64,000 nt of DNA from Oceanisphaera profunda. Its GTDB lineage: Bacteria > Pseudomonadota > Gammaproteobacteria > Enterobacterales > Aeromonadaceae. This document shows positions 8,500 to 17,964 of the stretch, in pieces; the first letter of the stretch is position 1, and each line of letters opens with the position of its first letter. The stretch spans positions 3,162,001 to 3,226,000 of the forward strand of contig NZ_CP021377.1 in assembly GCF_002157895.1 (NCBI RefSeq), given 5' to 3'. The position numbers and the translations under genes are program-made. The notes under the pieces were generated by a model. The model was given only the letters and a program-made list of their open reading frames with translations, made no database searches and was not told where the DNA came from.

Positions 8500-9585
8500 A
8501 TGTTTGGCAGTAAAGCAAAAAAACACGCGCATAGCCTTGAGCAACAATTAGCAGCCCTGACTGCGGATTATGAAACTCGACTTTCAATAAAAGAAAGTAA
8601 AATCACTGAGCTTAAAGCAGAAGCACTGTCACAACAGGCGGCCCAACAGGTTTCTGAACAATTATTGGCAGTGGTGCTGCAAGGTTCAGATATGCTGAAT
8701 ACCATTCGTGAGGGCATGGTATTAAATGCAGAGACCTTGTTGGAAGAGCAAACTAAGCTCACTGAAATGGAAGAAGTGTTTGCACAAACCTATCAGGCAA
8801 CCGATACCCTAAAGCAGCGCTCGGCAATGATAAACGCCGAAGTAGGGCATAGCGCCGAAAGCTCAAAAGTATTGACCGATACCGCGAGTAAAATCAGTAA
8901 TTTTGTGTCTGTTATTCAAGAAATATCTGAACAAACCAACTTACTGGCGCTAAACGCCGCTATTGAAGCGGCCCGTGCGGGTGAGCAAGGCCGAGGCTTT
9001 GCGGTGGTGGCGGACGAGGTGCGTACTCTGGCCAGTAAAGCCCATGAAGCTAGCGCCAATATTAATAATTTGGTGCAGCAGGTGCTCCAGCAAAGTAAAA
9101 CCATTAATAGTAGCGTGGCGCAATCATTAGAAAGTACCGAAGAGATTTCTGCTTCCTCACAGCAAATTGATGAGGTGACTCGAGAAGTGATGCGTCATGC
9201 TGAAAGTATGCGTAATGTCATTAAACGTAATGCGGCCTCCGCCTTTTTAGAAGCGGTTAAGCTGGATCATGCGGTATGGAAAAATCATATTTATCATTGT
9301 GTTGAAACTCAAGATTTTGATGTGCAAGTGAGTTCTCATACCGAGTGTCGCTTAGGAAAGTGGTACTACGAAGGGCGAGGTGCACAATTATACAGTCAAA
9401 CCCCTGCTTTTAATAAAATAGAAGCCAGTCATAAAGTCGTGCATCAAGCCGGCAGTGATGCGCTAAAAGCCTTTGCGGCGGGCAATCAAAAAACAGCACT
9501 CGAGGCGCTGCAACTGATGGAGCAGTCTAGCTTACAGGTGACGCGTGCGTTAACTGAACTGGATAATGAAATGCAGCAGCAATGA
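8500..9585 (+). CDS. Soluble methyl-accepting chemoreceptor with C-terminal zinc-binding CZB domain
   Basis: A cytoplasmic chemoreceptor of 361 residues without membrane segments. A coiled coil (about 10-110) leads into the signalling hairpin, whose tip is [20 protein letters not shown] followed by [15 protein letters not shown]. The last 110 residues form a chemoreceptor zinc-binding (CZB) domain: [20 protein letters not shown] and the late ASHKVVH supply the three His and one Cys that bind zinc. CZB receptors sense hypochlorous acid or zinc status through the zinc-thiolate. No che genes are nearby. The CDS is followed about 185 bp later by a strong terminator. Confidence 0.92.
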   Translation: MFGSKAKKHAHSLEQQLAALTADYETRLSIKESKITELKAEALSQQAAQQVSEQLLAVVLQGSDMLNTIREGMVLNAETLLEEQTKLTEMEEVFAQTYQATDTLKQRSAMINAEVGHSAESSKVLTDTASKISNFVSVIQEISEQTNLLALNAAIEAARAGEQGRGFAVVADEVRTLASKAHEASANINNLVQQVLQQSKTINSSVAQSLESTEEISASSQQIDEVTREVMRHAESMRNVIKRNAASAFLEAVKLDHAVWKNHIYHCVETQDFDVQVSSHTECRLGKWYYEGRGAQLYSQTPAFNKIEASHKVVHQAGSDALKAFAAGNQKTALEALQLMEQSSLQVTRALTELDNEMQQQ

Positions 9586-9769
9586 GTTTTAGGGTTAGTG
9601 TGACGTTTAGTGACTGCAGTGCGTGATTAAATAATGAGTGGCTAAATATAGAATAGCTACACAAAGAGCAGCCAAGGCGAATCATGATGAAGAAAGCTAC
9701 GATGAAAAAAGTTACGATTAAGTGAATGTGGATTAAACGAGTGTCGATTAAATAAAACATCAACAGACA

Positions 9770-9799
9770 CAAAAAAGGGGCCTTAGGTCCCTTTTTTGT
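9770..9799 (+). terminator. Rho-independent terminator after the chemoreceptor gene
   Basis: The stem AAAAAAGGG / CCCTTTTTT is closed by the loop GCCTTAGGT, with a long T-run. The gap from 9586 to 10001 holds this hairpin and otherwise only AT-rich sequence with no recognisable gene. Confidence 0.85.
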
Positions 9800-10001
9800 C
9801 TCTGGCTTTTAAAAGGTGTTCTTTAACTGAGAAAACCATGATCTGGAATAAAGCACCACAGCTAAATAAGAGATAAAGTGGCGTAAGCGTTAAAAAGCGA
9901 TGCAAGTATAAATATTAATTTTATGTACTCTTTTGAGCTTGCTTGCCGCCAATAATCGCGAGCAGCTACCAATTTGTTTGTAAATGGATAAGGAACATAA
10001 T

Positions 10002-11153
10002 ATGAACACTGCCACATTTTATATGCCCTCCGTTAATCTCATTGGTACCGGTGCGCTTGCGCAAGCGGTGGTCGAGCTAAGTCAACTGGGCTTTAAGCAT
10101 GCCTTAATCGTGACTGACCAGCCCTTGGTGGAGCTAGGCTATGCCGGCGACTTGCAGCAAGCATTGGCCAAGCAAGATATTCAGGCCAGTATTTTTGACC
10201 AAGTGCAAGCTAACCCCACCACGGGTAACGTGGAAGCGGGATTGGCATTGTTACGTCAAAAAGAGTGTGACTTTGTGATCTCTTTGGGCGGTGGCTCACC
10301 CCATGACTGTGCCAAAGGCATTGCGCTGGTGGCCAGCAATGGCGGTGATATTCGCGATTACGAAGGTGTGGATCGCTCCGCCAAGCCGCAACTGCCGTTA
10401 GTGGCCATTAATACCACTGCCGGTACGGCCTCAGAAGTGACACGCTTTTGTATTATTACCGACGAACAAACCCACATTAAAATGGCCATAGTGGATAAAA
10501 ACGTGACGCCCATTATGTCGGTAAACGATGCCGAATTGATGAAGAATATGCCTAAGTCCTTAACCGCCGCCACCGGGATGGACGCACTGACTCATGCGGT
10601 AGAAGCTTATGTATCAACGGCCGCTAACCCCATTACCGATGCCTGTGCCATTAAGGCCATCAGCTTGATCAGCCAATATCTTACGCGTGCAGTGAATGAT
10701 GGCCACGACATGCAAGCACGCGAACAAATGGCGTACGCTCAGCTGTTAGCGGGCATGGCCTTTAATAATGCTTCGCTGGGTTATGTGCATGCTATGGCGC
10801 ATCAGTTAGGTGGCTTTTACGACTTGCCGCACGGAGTCTGTAACGCCATCTTGTTGCCACATGTACAGCGCTTTAACAGCCAAGTGGCCAGTGATCGCCA
10901 AACAGACATTGCCGCCGCCATGGGATTAGATGTGCGCGGCTTAAGCGCGGAGCAGGGCGCTAAGCTGTGTATTGATGCCATTGTCAGCTTGGCCGAGCAG
11001 GTGGGCATTCCGGCGGGCTTGAGCGGCTTGGGTGTGCAAGAGTCTGATTTTGCCACGCTCGCCACCAATGCCATGAAAGATGCCTGTGGCGTCACCAACC
11101 CGATTCAGCCGAGTCACGAGCAAGTAGTAGCCATGTTTAAAGCGGCTATGTAA
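10002..11153 (+). CDS. Iron-containing alcohol dehydrogenase (YiaY/AdhB type)
   Basis: A group III metal-dependent alcohol dehydrogenase that interconverts primary alcohols and aldehydes with NAD(H). The protein has 383 residues, the same length as E. coli YiaY and Zymomonas AdhB. The nucleotide-binding part shows [14 protein letters not shown]. The iron ligands fall in [12 protein letters not shown] and in [21 protein letters not shown] 10002 is preceded by AAGGA at suitable spacing, whereas the longer frame from 9984 has none. It is monocistronic, ended by a terminator at 11250. The physiological substrate cannot be read from the sequence. Confidence 0.92.
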   Translation: MNTATFYMPSVNLIGTGALAQAVVELSQLGFKHALIVTDQPLVELGYAGDLQQALAKQDIQASIFDQVQANPTTGNVEAGLALLRQKECDFVISLGGGSPHDCAKGIALVASNGGDIRDYEGVDRSAKPQLPLVAINTTAGTASEVTRFCIITDEQTHIKMAIVDKNVTPIMSVNDAELMKNMPKSLTAATGMDALTHAVEAYVSTAANPITDACAIKAISLISQYLTRAVNDGHDMQAREQMAYAQLLAGMAFNNASLGYVHAMAHQLGGFYDLPHGVCNAILLPHVQRFNSQVASDRQTDIAAAMGLDVRGLSAEQGAKLCIDAIVSLAEQVGIPAGLSGLGVQESDFATLATNAMKDACGVTNPIQPSHEQVVAMFKAAM

Positions 11154-11249
11154 GCGGCTTAAAGACGACTCTGTGAATAAGAGTAGGCAAAGAAGTGGCA
11201 ACAAAACTGTCGTCACAAAGTAATAGTCACACAGCAGTAAGTGACAGAG

Positions 11250-11275
11250 AGCCTCGCATCACGCGGGGCTTTTTT
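11250..11275 (+). terminator. Terminator of the alcohol dehydrogenase gene
   Basis: The stem GCCTCGC / GCGGGGC (one G-T pair) is followed by six T residues, about 100 bp past the stop. Confidence 0.8.
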
Positions 11276-11299
11276 ATGTTGATACACAGACTGCGAGTA

Positions 11300-11950
11300 C
11301 TAACGCCAAGTCAGCAGCTCCCAACCGCGCTCGGCGGCGATGCGATATAAGTAATTATCGCCATTGACCACGGCGGCTTGATCCACGTATTCCAAAAGCG
11401 GCAAATCATTAAGCGAGTCACTGTAACCGTAACTGGTGCTGGGCGTAATGCCTTGTTGCTGCATCCATTCTTGTAAGCGGGTGAGCTTGCCTTCTTGATA
11501 GCTGTGCACGCCTCGGGTGAGCCCGGTATAGGCGCCGTCACAGTAATCGAGCAAAATACCGATGGCGTGCTCTACGCCAAGGGCGCGGGCGATGGGTTTA
11601 ACCAGATGCTCGCCGGTGGCAGAAATAATCACCACTGTATGCCCTTGGGTTAAATGCCAATGCAATCGCGCCTGAGCGTCCCCATAAACTAAAGGCAAAA
11701 CGTAGTGCTGCACAAAATCTTCGACGAGTGGGGTTAGTACGTCTGCTTGCCAATAACGAATGGGCGCTAAAGTCAGCGCCATATAGGCATCCATGTCCAG
11801 CTGGCCCTGATAATAGGCGGCCATCAGGCTTTTTTCTTGGGCTAAAATATCAGCGGAAATCAGCTTGCGATCCACTAAATATTCTAGCCATAAGCGGGCA
11901 GAGTCGCCGGCGATCAGGGTTTCATCTAAGTCAAAAATCGCTAATTTCAT
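11300..11950 (-). CDS. HAD-superfamily IB phosphatase (SerB-like)
   Basis: A 216-residue cytoplasmic hydrolase. HAD motif I is FDLDETLIAGDS at residues 6-17 with nucleophile D7 and acid/base D9. Motif II is VIISATGEH. A lysine lies in YQEGKLTRL, and motif IV is YGYSDSLNDLPLL. The helical cap between motifs I and II fits subfamily IB, as in phosphoserine phosphatase. It is the last gene of the importer operon, and its ATG overlaps the ATPase stop as TAATG. The context suggests removal of phosphate from a compound brought in by the transporter; the real substrate is unknown. Confidence 0.85.
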   Translation of the reverse strand: MKLAIFDLDETLIAGDSARLWLEYLVDRKLISADILAQEKSLMAAYYQGQLDMDAYMALTLAPIRYWQADVLTPLVEDFVQHYVLPLVYGDAQARLHWHLTQGHTVVIISATGEHLVKPIARALGVEHAIGILLDYCDGAYTGLTRGVHSYQEGKLTRLQEWMQQQGITPSTSYGYSDSLNDLPLLEYVDQAAVVNGDNYLYRIAAERGWELLTWR

Positions 11951-12966
11951 TAGGCAACCTCCTTCAGCTCGTTACAATCGAATAGCAGTTCAAGTGGGCT
12001 GCCGACCGATAATAATGCCTCTGCCCCTCGGTTCAGCTTATCTACTGTTAGCAGGCAGCCCGCAGCTTCGATACGATAGCGAATCACATTGCCTAGCAGT
12101 TGATGACTACTGACTTTGGCTGGTATGGGCGGTGACATTGCCGGACCATAGTCACGACCCTGCTCACGAATATAGATGGACTCAGGGCGCACGGCCAGTC
12201 TGCCGTGTATGGTCAGCTTCAGCAATAAATAAGTTTGTTCGGCTGAAAGCAGATTATAGTTGCCAATAAAGCTTGCCACAAAATCGTTGGCGGGCCGAGT
12301 GTAGACCGCCTCGGCGGTATCAGCCTGTACTATTTGACCTTGATTCATCACAAATACCCGATCCGATAGCGTCAATGCTTCTTCTTGGTCGTGGGTGACA
12401 AATACGGTGGTTAGATTAAGTTGTCGCTGTATGGTGCGGATCTGTTCGCGCAGGTGTTTACGAATTGGGGCATCGAGTGCGGATAGCGGTTCGTCCAGCA
12501 GCAGAATGCGCGGCCGTACTACCAGTGCTCGCGCCAAGGCGACGCGCTGGCGCTGGCCACCGGAGAGTTGAGCGGGATGAGCGCGTTCTCGACCGCTCAA
12601 GCCCACCAGCTCAATGACCTCGGCCACGCGGTGAGCGATATCTGATTTATTTATCCGCTGCATGGTCAGGCCAAAGGCAATATTGTCGGCCACGGTCAGA
12701 TTGGGGAACAGCGCATAGCTTTGAAAGACCATGCCGATGCCCCTATGTTGCGGCTTGAGCCAAGTAATGTCTTCTCCTGCGACCCGTATCTGTCCGCTGT
12801 CTGGCGTGGTTAGCCCCGCAATACTGCGTAACAGCGTCGACTTACCGCAGCCCGAAGGGCCGAGCAGAGTAACAAACTCCCCTTTACTGATATCGAAACT
12901 GATGCCCTTGAACACGGGGGTGTCGGTAAACGATTTGGTCAGGTTGGCAACTTCTAGGTAGTGCAT
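11950..12966 (-). CDS. ABC transporter ATP-binding protein (PotA/FbpC/PhnT-like)
   Basis: The energising subunit of the importer, 338 residues. Walker A is GPSGCGKST at 36-44, the Q-loop lies in MVFQSYALFPNLTV, the signature is LSGGQRQRVALARAL, Walker B is ILLLDEPLSALD, and the H-loop is VFVTHDQEEAL. The C-terminal 110 residues form a TOBE-type regulatory domain. The start codon overlaps the upstream permease stop by 1 bp. The sequence class covers polyamine, iron, thiamine and 2-aminoethylphosphonate systems, so it does not by itself fix the substrate. Confidence 0.93.
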   Translation of the reverse strand: MHYLEVANLTKSFTDTPVFKGISFDISKGEFVTLLGPSGCGKSTLLRSIAGLTTPDSGQIRVAGEDITWLKPQHRGIGMVFQSYALFPNLTVADNIAFGLTMQRINKSDIAHRVAEVIELVGLSGRERAHPAQLSGGQRQRVALARALVVRPRILLLDEPLSALDAPIRKHLREQIRTIQRQLNLTTVFVTHDQEEALTLSDRVFVMNQGQIVQADTAEAVYTRPANDFVASFIGNYNLLSAEQTYLLLKLTIHGRLAVRPESIYIREQGRDYGPAMSPPIPAKVSSHQLLGNVIRYRIEAAGCLLTVDKLNRGAEALLSVGSPLELLFDCNELKEVA

Positions 12967-13757
12967 TAGCGGCTCCGAGTTTGCAGGCGCAAGGCGAACC
13001 AGGTCGCGACGCCGATAAAGAGAAAATAAGACATCACCATGGCGCTGGTAAAATGGCCACTGTTGGTGCGTTGGCTATACAGATAGACCTGCAGCGTTTC
13101 AAAACGGGTGCCGACCAGCATATTGGCGAATACAAACTCGCCGAATAAGAACGAGAAAGACAAAAACAGCGCGGCCAGCAAACCATTACGGATGTTCGGC
13201 AATACCACCCGCAGAAAGGCCACCACCGTGCTGGCGCCCAGCAGATGTGCTGCGTCAATTAAGTCCGACAATGGAATGGCGTCCAGGTTATTGGCCAGTG
13301 CTCGGTACATAAAGGGCAGGCTGATAGTGAAATAGCAGAAAATCAAAATCCAAGGGCCGCCAATCAGTGGCAAAGGCCCACCCGCATAGAGCTGTAATAG
13401 GCCGACTGATGACACTACAGGCGGCACCGCAAAAGGCAGCAATATCAGCAGGTTCATCAGACTCTTCAATCGCGGAAAGTAATAGAACACCACAAACAGC
13501 GTCGGTAATATCAGTAGCAAGCTGAGCAGCAAGGCGGCCAAACACACCAGCAGTGAGCGGGCAAAGGCGGCCAAAAATCGGCTGTCGGACCACAGTGTGA
13601 TATACCAGTCGAACGTAAAGCCGCGCGGTAAAATATGTGCGCCCCATTGTGCAGACAAGGAGTAAACCAAGGTTGTCATAATGGGAGCGACTAGCAAAAT
13701 CAGCAGTCCGTTGACCGTTAATCGGGCCAGCAGCGGGGCCTTGAGTGATTTATTCAT
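12966..13757 (-). CDS. ABC transporter permease (second membrane subunit)
   Basis: Inner-membrane permease of 263 residues with six predicted membrane segments. The cytoplasmic coupling loop shows DAAHLLGASTVVAFLRVVLPNIR, the EAA-type motif that docks onto the ATPase. It overlaps the first permease gene by 8 bp and the ATPase gene by 1 bp, so the subunits are made in step. It belongs to the CysTW/PotC-like permease branch. Confidence 0.9.
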   Translation of the reverse strand: MNKSLKAPLLARLTVNGLLILLVAPIMTTLVYSLSAQWGAHILPRGFTFDWYITLWSDSRFLAAFARSLLVCLAALLLSLLLILPTLFVVFYYFPRLKSLMNLLILLPFAVPPVVSSVGLLQLYAGGPLPLIGGPWILIFCYFTISLPFMYRALANNLDAIPLSDLIDAAHLLGASTVVAFLRVVLPNIRNGLLAALFLSFSFLFGEFVFANMLVGTRFETLQVYLYSQRTNSGHFTSAMVMSYFLFIGVATWFALRLQTRSR

Positions 13758-14682
13758 AACGGCTCCGGCTAATAATCCACTGATTGACTGCGGTCACCAG
13801 CAGCAAGATGATCATCAGTAATAGCGACAGGGCTGCGGCCAGCTGCGGCTCAAGAAAAATATCACCGGCGACCAAGGCGGAAATCTGGATGGTGACCAAG
13901 TTATAGTTGCTGGTCATCAGCGCAAAAGTACTGGCATAGGCCCCCAGCGCATTGGCCAGCAATATGATAAAGGTGCCCAACAAGGCCGGTGTTAGCACGG
14001 GTAATACTACCCGTAACCAATATTGCCACGGGCGAGCGCCGAGCAGCGCGGCTGCGTCTCGCCAGTCTTCTTGCAGACCGTCGAACGCGGGGTAGAGCAA
14101 TAAAATGGCTAACGGGATTTGAAAATAGGTATAAAGCACAATGAGTCCGCTGCGAGAATATAAATTAAAGCTCTCGACGATACCGGCTTCTTGCAGCAAT
14201 AAGGTTAAGGCGCCGTTCATGCCCAGTAACACGATAAAGGCAAACGCCAGCGGCACCCCAGAAAAGTTGCTGGCCATGGTGGTGAAGGCCACCACCATAT
14301 CTTGTAACTTACCCGGCACTTGGCGCAGTGCTGCGGTTCCCGCCAGTGCAATCAGTAAGCCCAGCAGGCTGGACCATAGCGCCAAGTCGATGCTGTTAGT
14401 AAACGACTGCAGATAAAAGGGCGAGTCGATAATCTCTTTAAAATTGGCCAAGCTCCAGTGGCCATCCACTTGAAAGGCATTGACCATGACCCAGATCATG
14501 GGCGCCAGTTGAAATAGGCCAAACAGTAATGCAAAGGGCAGCAGCCACAATAGGGGCAGGGCGCGCCGCCAAGTTGCAGGTTTAGCCGCCACAGACGACG
14601 CTTTATGACGATGATGACGGGGCGCTCGCGCTTGGGAAAGGCTGGAGTCTGGGGGGAAGTTGACGGTTAGTGGTTCACTCAT
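13750..14682 (-). CDS. ABC transporter permease (first membrane subunit)
   Basis: Permease of 310 residues from ATG 14682. That start overlaps the preceding phosphatase stop as ATGA, which favours it over a 22-codon longer frame. A basic, histidine-rich N-terminal tail (ARAPRHHRHK) precedes six membrane segments. The coupling loop is DAAALLGARPWQYWLRVVLP. It pairs with the next permease gene to form the heterodimeric channel. The cytoplasmic tail of about 45 residues is longer than usual, and its role is unknown. Confidence 0.88.
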   Translation of the reverse strand: MSEPLTVNFPPDSSLSQARAPRHHRHKASSVAAKPATWRRALPLLWLLPFALLFGLFQLAPMIWVMVNAFQVDGHWSLANFKEIIDSPFYLQSFTNSIDLALWSSLLGLLIALAGTAALRQVPGKLQDMVVAFTTMASNFSGVPLAFAFIVLLGMNGALTLLLQEAGIVESFNLYSRSGLIVLYTYFQIPLAILLLYPAFDGLQEDWRDAAALLGARPWQYWLRVVLPVLTPALLGTFIILLANALGAYASTFALMTSNYNLVTIQISALVAGDIFLEPQLAAALSLLLMIILLLVTAVNQWIISRSRYE

Positions 14683-15482
14683 TTCAATAACTCGCTGCAC
14701 ATGGGTTTGTCGTGGGGGATCCCCAGCAAGCTGGCGATAGTGCCACACAGCTCAATTTGTTGCGGGCGGGCATGACGGTTATGGCTGAAGGCGGCTCCTG
14801 CTACCAACAGCGGTATATCTCGCTCTTCTGGCAAGATGCCGCTATGGCTGTGATCTCGGTTCATGCCGTGATCGCTGGTGATCAGCACTTGATAGCCTTC
14901 ATCTAACCAACACGGCAGATAGTTGGCCAATAGCAGATCGAAACGCCGGGCACTGTTGCGGTATTGTCGCGAGTCTAGGCCGAACTTATGGCCTGCGTCG
15001 TCGGTGTTCATGGGATGGATCAGCAAAAAATCCGGATCGAATCGGGTTCTCAGGATCTCGGCGTCTTGTAGTAGGTGACAGTCTGGGTAATGGTCCTGAG
15101 AATAAAACAGGCCATACTGAATAGGTAATTTCGAGTCGTGAGTGAAACGATCCCGTACCGGCTGATAGGGCGCGCGATTATACAGTTCACTAACCCAGTG
15201 ATAAGCCGCCGCCGCCGTGGTTAACTTCGCCGAACGCGCCAGAGAAAACAGGCTCTGCTGAGTGCTAAGGCGAACCATATCATTATTTAATATTCCGCTG
15301 TCCACCGGCCGAGTGCCGGTGAGAATACATTCATAAAGGGGGCGGGATACCGCCGGTAGCTCACATTGCATTTTATAGCTGGTAAGCTGCTCCGCTTCGT
15401 TTAGGCCCTGCAAGTAGCCCATACATTGTTGGGCTACTTCATAGGCCAGTCCGTCTATTACGACCAGTATGACCTTGCTCAT
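14679..15482 (-). CDS. Alkaline-phosphatase-superfamily hydrolase within the importer operon
   Basis: A 267-residue protein with no signal peptide, so cytoplasmic. The metal-binding pattern of the type I phosphodiesterase / nucleotide pyrophosphatase branch is visible: VVIDGLAYE (first Asp), PAVSRPLYECILTGTRP with Ser as probable nucleophile, MNTDDAGHKFG (Asp and His), and TSDHGMNRDHSH (Asp, His, His). Such enzymes act on phosphate mono- or diesters or on phosphonoacetate-like substrates. It starts 6 bp after the binding-protein gene and overlaps the first permease gene by 4 bp. A hydrolase inside the transporter gene order suggests that it processes the imported molecule. Confidence 0.85.
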   Translation of the reverse strand: MSKVILVVIDGLAYEVAQQCMGYLQGLNEAEQLTSYKMQCELPAVSRPLYECILTGTRPVDSGILNNDMVRLSTQQSLFSLARSAKLTTAAAAYHWVSELYNRAPYQPVRDRFTHDSKLPIQYGLFYSQDHYPDCHLLQDAEILRTRFDPDFLLIHPMNTDDAGHKFGLDSRQYRNSARRFDLLLANYLPCWLDEGYQVLITSDHGMNRDHSHSGILPEERDIPLLVAGAAFSHNRHARPQQIELCGTIASLLGIPHDKPMCSELLK

Positions 15483-15488
15483 TATGCT

Positions 15489-16541
15489 TTATCTCTGCTG
15501 ATGAATGAGTACGGCGGACTGCCATTGGCGAGATAAGGTGCGGGTGCTTTTCTCCCAGGCCTTATGGTCGGAAATAGGACGCGCCACGGTATACATCTCT
15601 TGGGGTAGCAGTTTGTCCTGCACATCAGCAGGCAGGGTGACATTGTCGCGGATGGGGCGGGCATAGCCGCGCGCCAAATTGATTTGTCCAGCATCACTTA
15701 AAATATATTCTCGAGCCAGCTTGGCGGCGTTCGGGTTTTTAGCATATTTATTGATAATGGTGGCGTAGCCTGAAATCAGCGAGCCGTCACTGGGGATAAC
15801 CACCGTAAAGCGGTCACGATTAATTTGGTCACGATAATTAAGGGCGTTAAAATCCCACAAGATGGCCATTTCCACTTCCCCTTTCTCTAGGTTGGCAATA
15901 TTGGGGTCTATGGGAGACAGGCGGCCTTGTTTTGCCAACTCGGCAAATAAATTCAGTGCCGGCTTGATATTGGACTCATCGCCTCCTTGCGCAAACGCGG
16001 CGGCTAATATGGCGCTGTTGGCTTGTGCGGCCACGCCCACATCACCCACGGTTACCTGATAGTCGCCATCTAGCAAGTCTTGCCAAGAGGTGGGGGCTTT
16101 GTGTATCAGTTCGTTATTAACGATAAAGGCGATAGTACCGGTGTAGCCCAGCATCCAGTGCCCGTCTTGGTCTTTGGCCCAGTCGGGGATTTGTTCCCAG
16201 GTGGTGGGTTTGTAGGCTTGGGTGACGCCTTGGCGCACGGCGATAGGACCAAAAGCGGCACCTACGTCGCCAATGTCGGCGGTGGCATGGTCTTTTTCTG
16301 CGGCAAACTTGGCAATTTCCTGAGCCGAGCTCATATCGGTGTCTTGATGCTTAAGGCCGTATTGTTTGCTTAAATCCTGCCAAGTGTCTTTCCAATTCGC
16401 CCAGCTATCAGGCATGCCGACACTGTATATTTTGCCTTCAGTTCGCGCCTTTTGTTCTAGCTCTGCGAGATCGGCGGCAAGCACAGCCGACGTGCTTAGG
16501 CTTAGGGTCAATAGGCTGGATATTCTCAGTATGCTGTTCAT
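15489..16541 (-). CDS. ABC transporter periplasmic substrate-binding protein
   Basis: First gene of the operon. The 350-residue protein has a signal peptide with probable cleavage after AVLA (about residue 22). The mature part is a two-lobed binding protein of the FbpA/PotD/2-aminoethylphosphonate class: IYSVGMPDSWANW, DIGDVGAAFGPIAV, GYTGTIAFIVNN and LSDAGQINLARGYARPIRDN. ATG 16541 is preferred to an in-frame TTG at 16550, which would sit directly on the GAGGA ribosome site. The substrate cannot be fixed from sequence; the two phosphatase-fold partners favour a phosphorylated or phosphonate organic compound. Confidence 0.88.
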   Translation of the reverse strand: MNSILRISSLLTLSLSTSAVLAADLAELEQKARTEGKIYSVGMPDSWANWKDTWQDLSKQYGLKHQDTDMSSAQEIAKFAAEKDHATADIGDVGAAFGPIAVRQGVTQAYKPTTWEQIPDWAKDQDGHWMLGYTGTIAFIVNNELIHKAPTSWQDLLDGDYQVTVGDVGVAAQANSAILAAAFAQGGDESNIKPALNLFAELAKQGRLSPIDPNIANLEKGEVEMAILWDFNALNYRDQINRDRFTVVIPSDGSLISGYATIINKYAKNPNAAKLAREYILSDAGQINLARGYARPIRDNVTLPADVQDKLLPQEMYTVARPISDHKAWEKSTRTLSRQWQSAVLIHQQR

Positions 16542-16759
16542 CGATTTCAATCCTCAGGAGTAAGCTAAGTTCGAAGCCGATGCTAAGTGAGGCAGATGAC
16601 AGTTTGGTGGGTTTTTTATTGCAGTTTTATGCCAGTAGATAAACGGACGCTGGCCGGCGCTGATGTTAGACCACAGATAAACTTAATCTCGCTTAGCCAG
16701 CTTGCGGCAGTGACCGAACAACGCTTATAGACTTAACATAATGAATAATAAGGTGAGTA

Positions 16760-17689
16760 TTATTGCTGTGTCTTGGCGTTGTCTAGCGTTGCGTTATTTA
16801 AAGATGGCTCTTTTGCCATTAGTGTGGCTAACGTTTGTTGCGAGCGAAACAGATTGGTGCCGCGGCCTTCGCGAGTCACATAAATAAAGCCATCATCTGC
16901 GAGGCTAATGCCTTCAAATTGACCATTTTCACTGAGCATCAATTTTCGGCCTAAATGCTCCAGCACACGACCCTCATGTACCGGATATAGCCATATCCAC
17001 GCGTGGCGATTAAACCAAGAGCGGCTATAGCCGAGCAGCATTAGAGTCTTGGTTTGATCATCAAAGTCGGCGCCCGTGACCAGCATTTGAGTATTAAGCT
17101 GCTGCTGGGCCTGCAGTGGTGTCGGCTCGGTTGCCCTCACAGCGTTCATTGCTCCCTGATGAGTAGACAGCTTATAGATGGCGGTTTCTTGGTCAAGCCA
17201 GCGTTTGGTAAACAGCCATAATTCGTCATCTACTTTAGTGAGAGCTTCTGCATCAAAATTATGTTGATGGCGCGGCGGCTGAAAATTCGTTTGTTCGGCG
17301 TAGGCCACCGGCAAGATGGAGGCTAGGCTAAGTGTGTCTTGTGCGAGCTTGAGTACTAAAATCTTCAGCTCGCGCCGCTGGCCACTGTTGTTGCCGGTGT
17401 CTGCCAAATACAGGGTATTGCCCTGAGCGGCAATATCTTCCCAGTCGTGATTCTTGGTTGGTACGGTGAGGCGCGCGCTTATCTTTCCTTTATCGTTAAG
17501 CACAAATAGCTCAGGCGCATTGCCGCTGTCATTATGGCTGATAAACCCTTGCTGCCAGCGTATCAGGCCCGAGGTTTCACTTAAGCGGCTGTCAAAGCGC
17601 GCCACCGGTAATAATTCCAAGCTCAGGCCTTGGGCTGAGCCGCAACTGGTGAGTGATAAGAGCATTAATAATGAAAGTATCAGGCGCAT
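16760..17689 (-). CDS. Putative lipoprotein with a beta-propeller-like fold
   Basis: A 309-residue protein with a lipoprotein signal (MRLILSLLMLLSLTSC, cysteine at 16). The mature part repeats short beta-strand blocks such as ETSGLIRWQQGFISHNDSG, NTLYLADTGNN and GQFEGISLADDGFIYVTREG, as in esterase-like/SdiA-regulated propellers. The HND-G and D-E-A acidic residues could bind calcium. AGGA lies 7 nt before the ATG. It is monocistronic and divergent from the downstream EamA gene. The function is unknown; a periplasmic binding or hydrolase role is only a guess. Confidence 0.65.
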   Translation of the reverse strand: MRLILSLLMLLSLTSCGSAQGLSLELLPVARFDSRLSETSGLIRWQQGFISHNDSGNAPELFVLNDKGKISARLTVPTKNHDWEDIAAQGNTLYLADTGNNSGQRRELKILVLKLAQDTLSLASILPVAYAEQTNFQPPRHQHNFDAEALTKVDDELWLFTKRWLDQETAIYKLSTHQGAMNAVRATEPTPLQAQQQLNTQMLVTGADFDDQTKTLMLLGYSRSWFNRHAWIWLYPVHEGRVLEHLGRKLMLSENGQFEGISLADDGFIYVTREGRGTNLFRSQQTLATLMAKEPSLNNATLDNAKTQQ

Positions 17690-17964
17690 GCCGCAATCCT
17701 ATAACAAGTGAGTGCTTGTTATAGCGTGAATCTGCTTAACTTCAATCTTTAACTGCAATGCTTATCTCTTTGGAATCGGCGATTTACGCAGTCATGTTTT
17801 TATCTGTTTCGTCTAAGGGCGAGTACTTGGAGTTATATGCTGGTTTTTGACGCTTGTTCGGTGGCTACTGGCTGATTTTATTTATAGCATCAGCCTAATA
17901 TCTGCAGGGAAGCTGTTAGACTGCCAGCAAAATACGTGAGTTACATATATAAGAGGAGAGAGCC

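Noticed and set aside
9609-9770. Repeated short AT-rich stretch after the chemoreceptor as a small coding gene
   Set aside because: Frames here are short, without a ribosome site, and contain simple GATTAA-like repetition.
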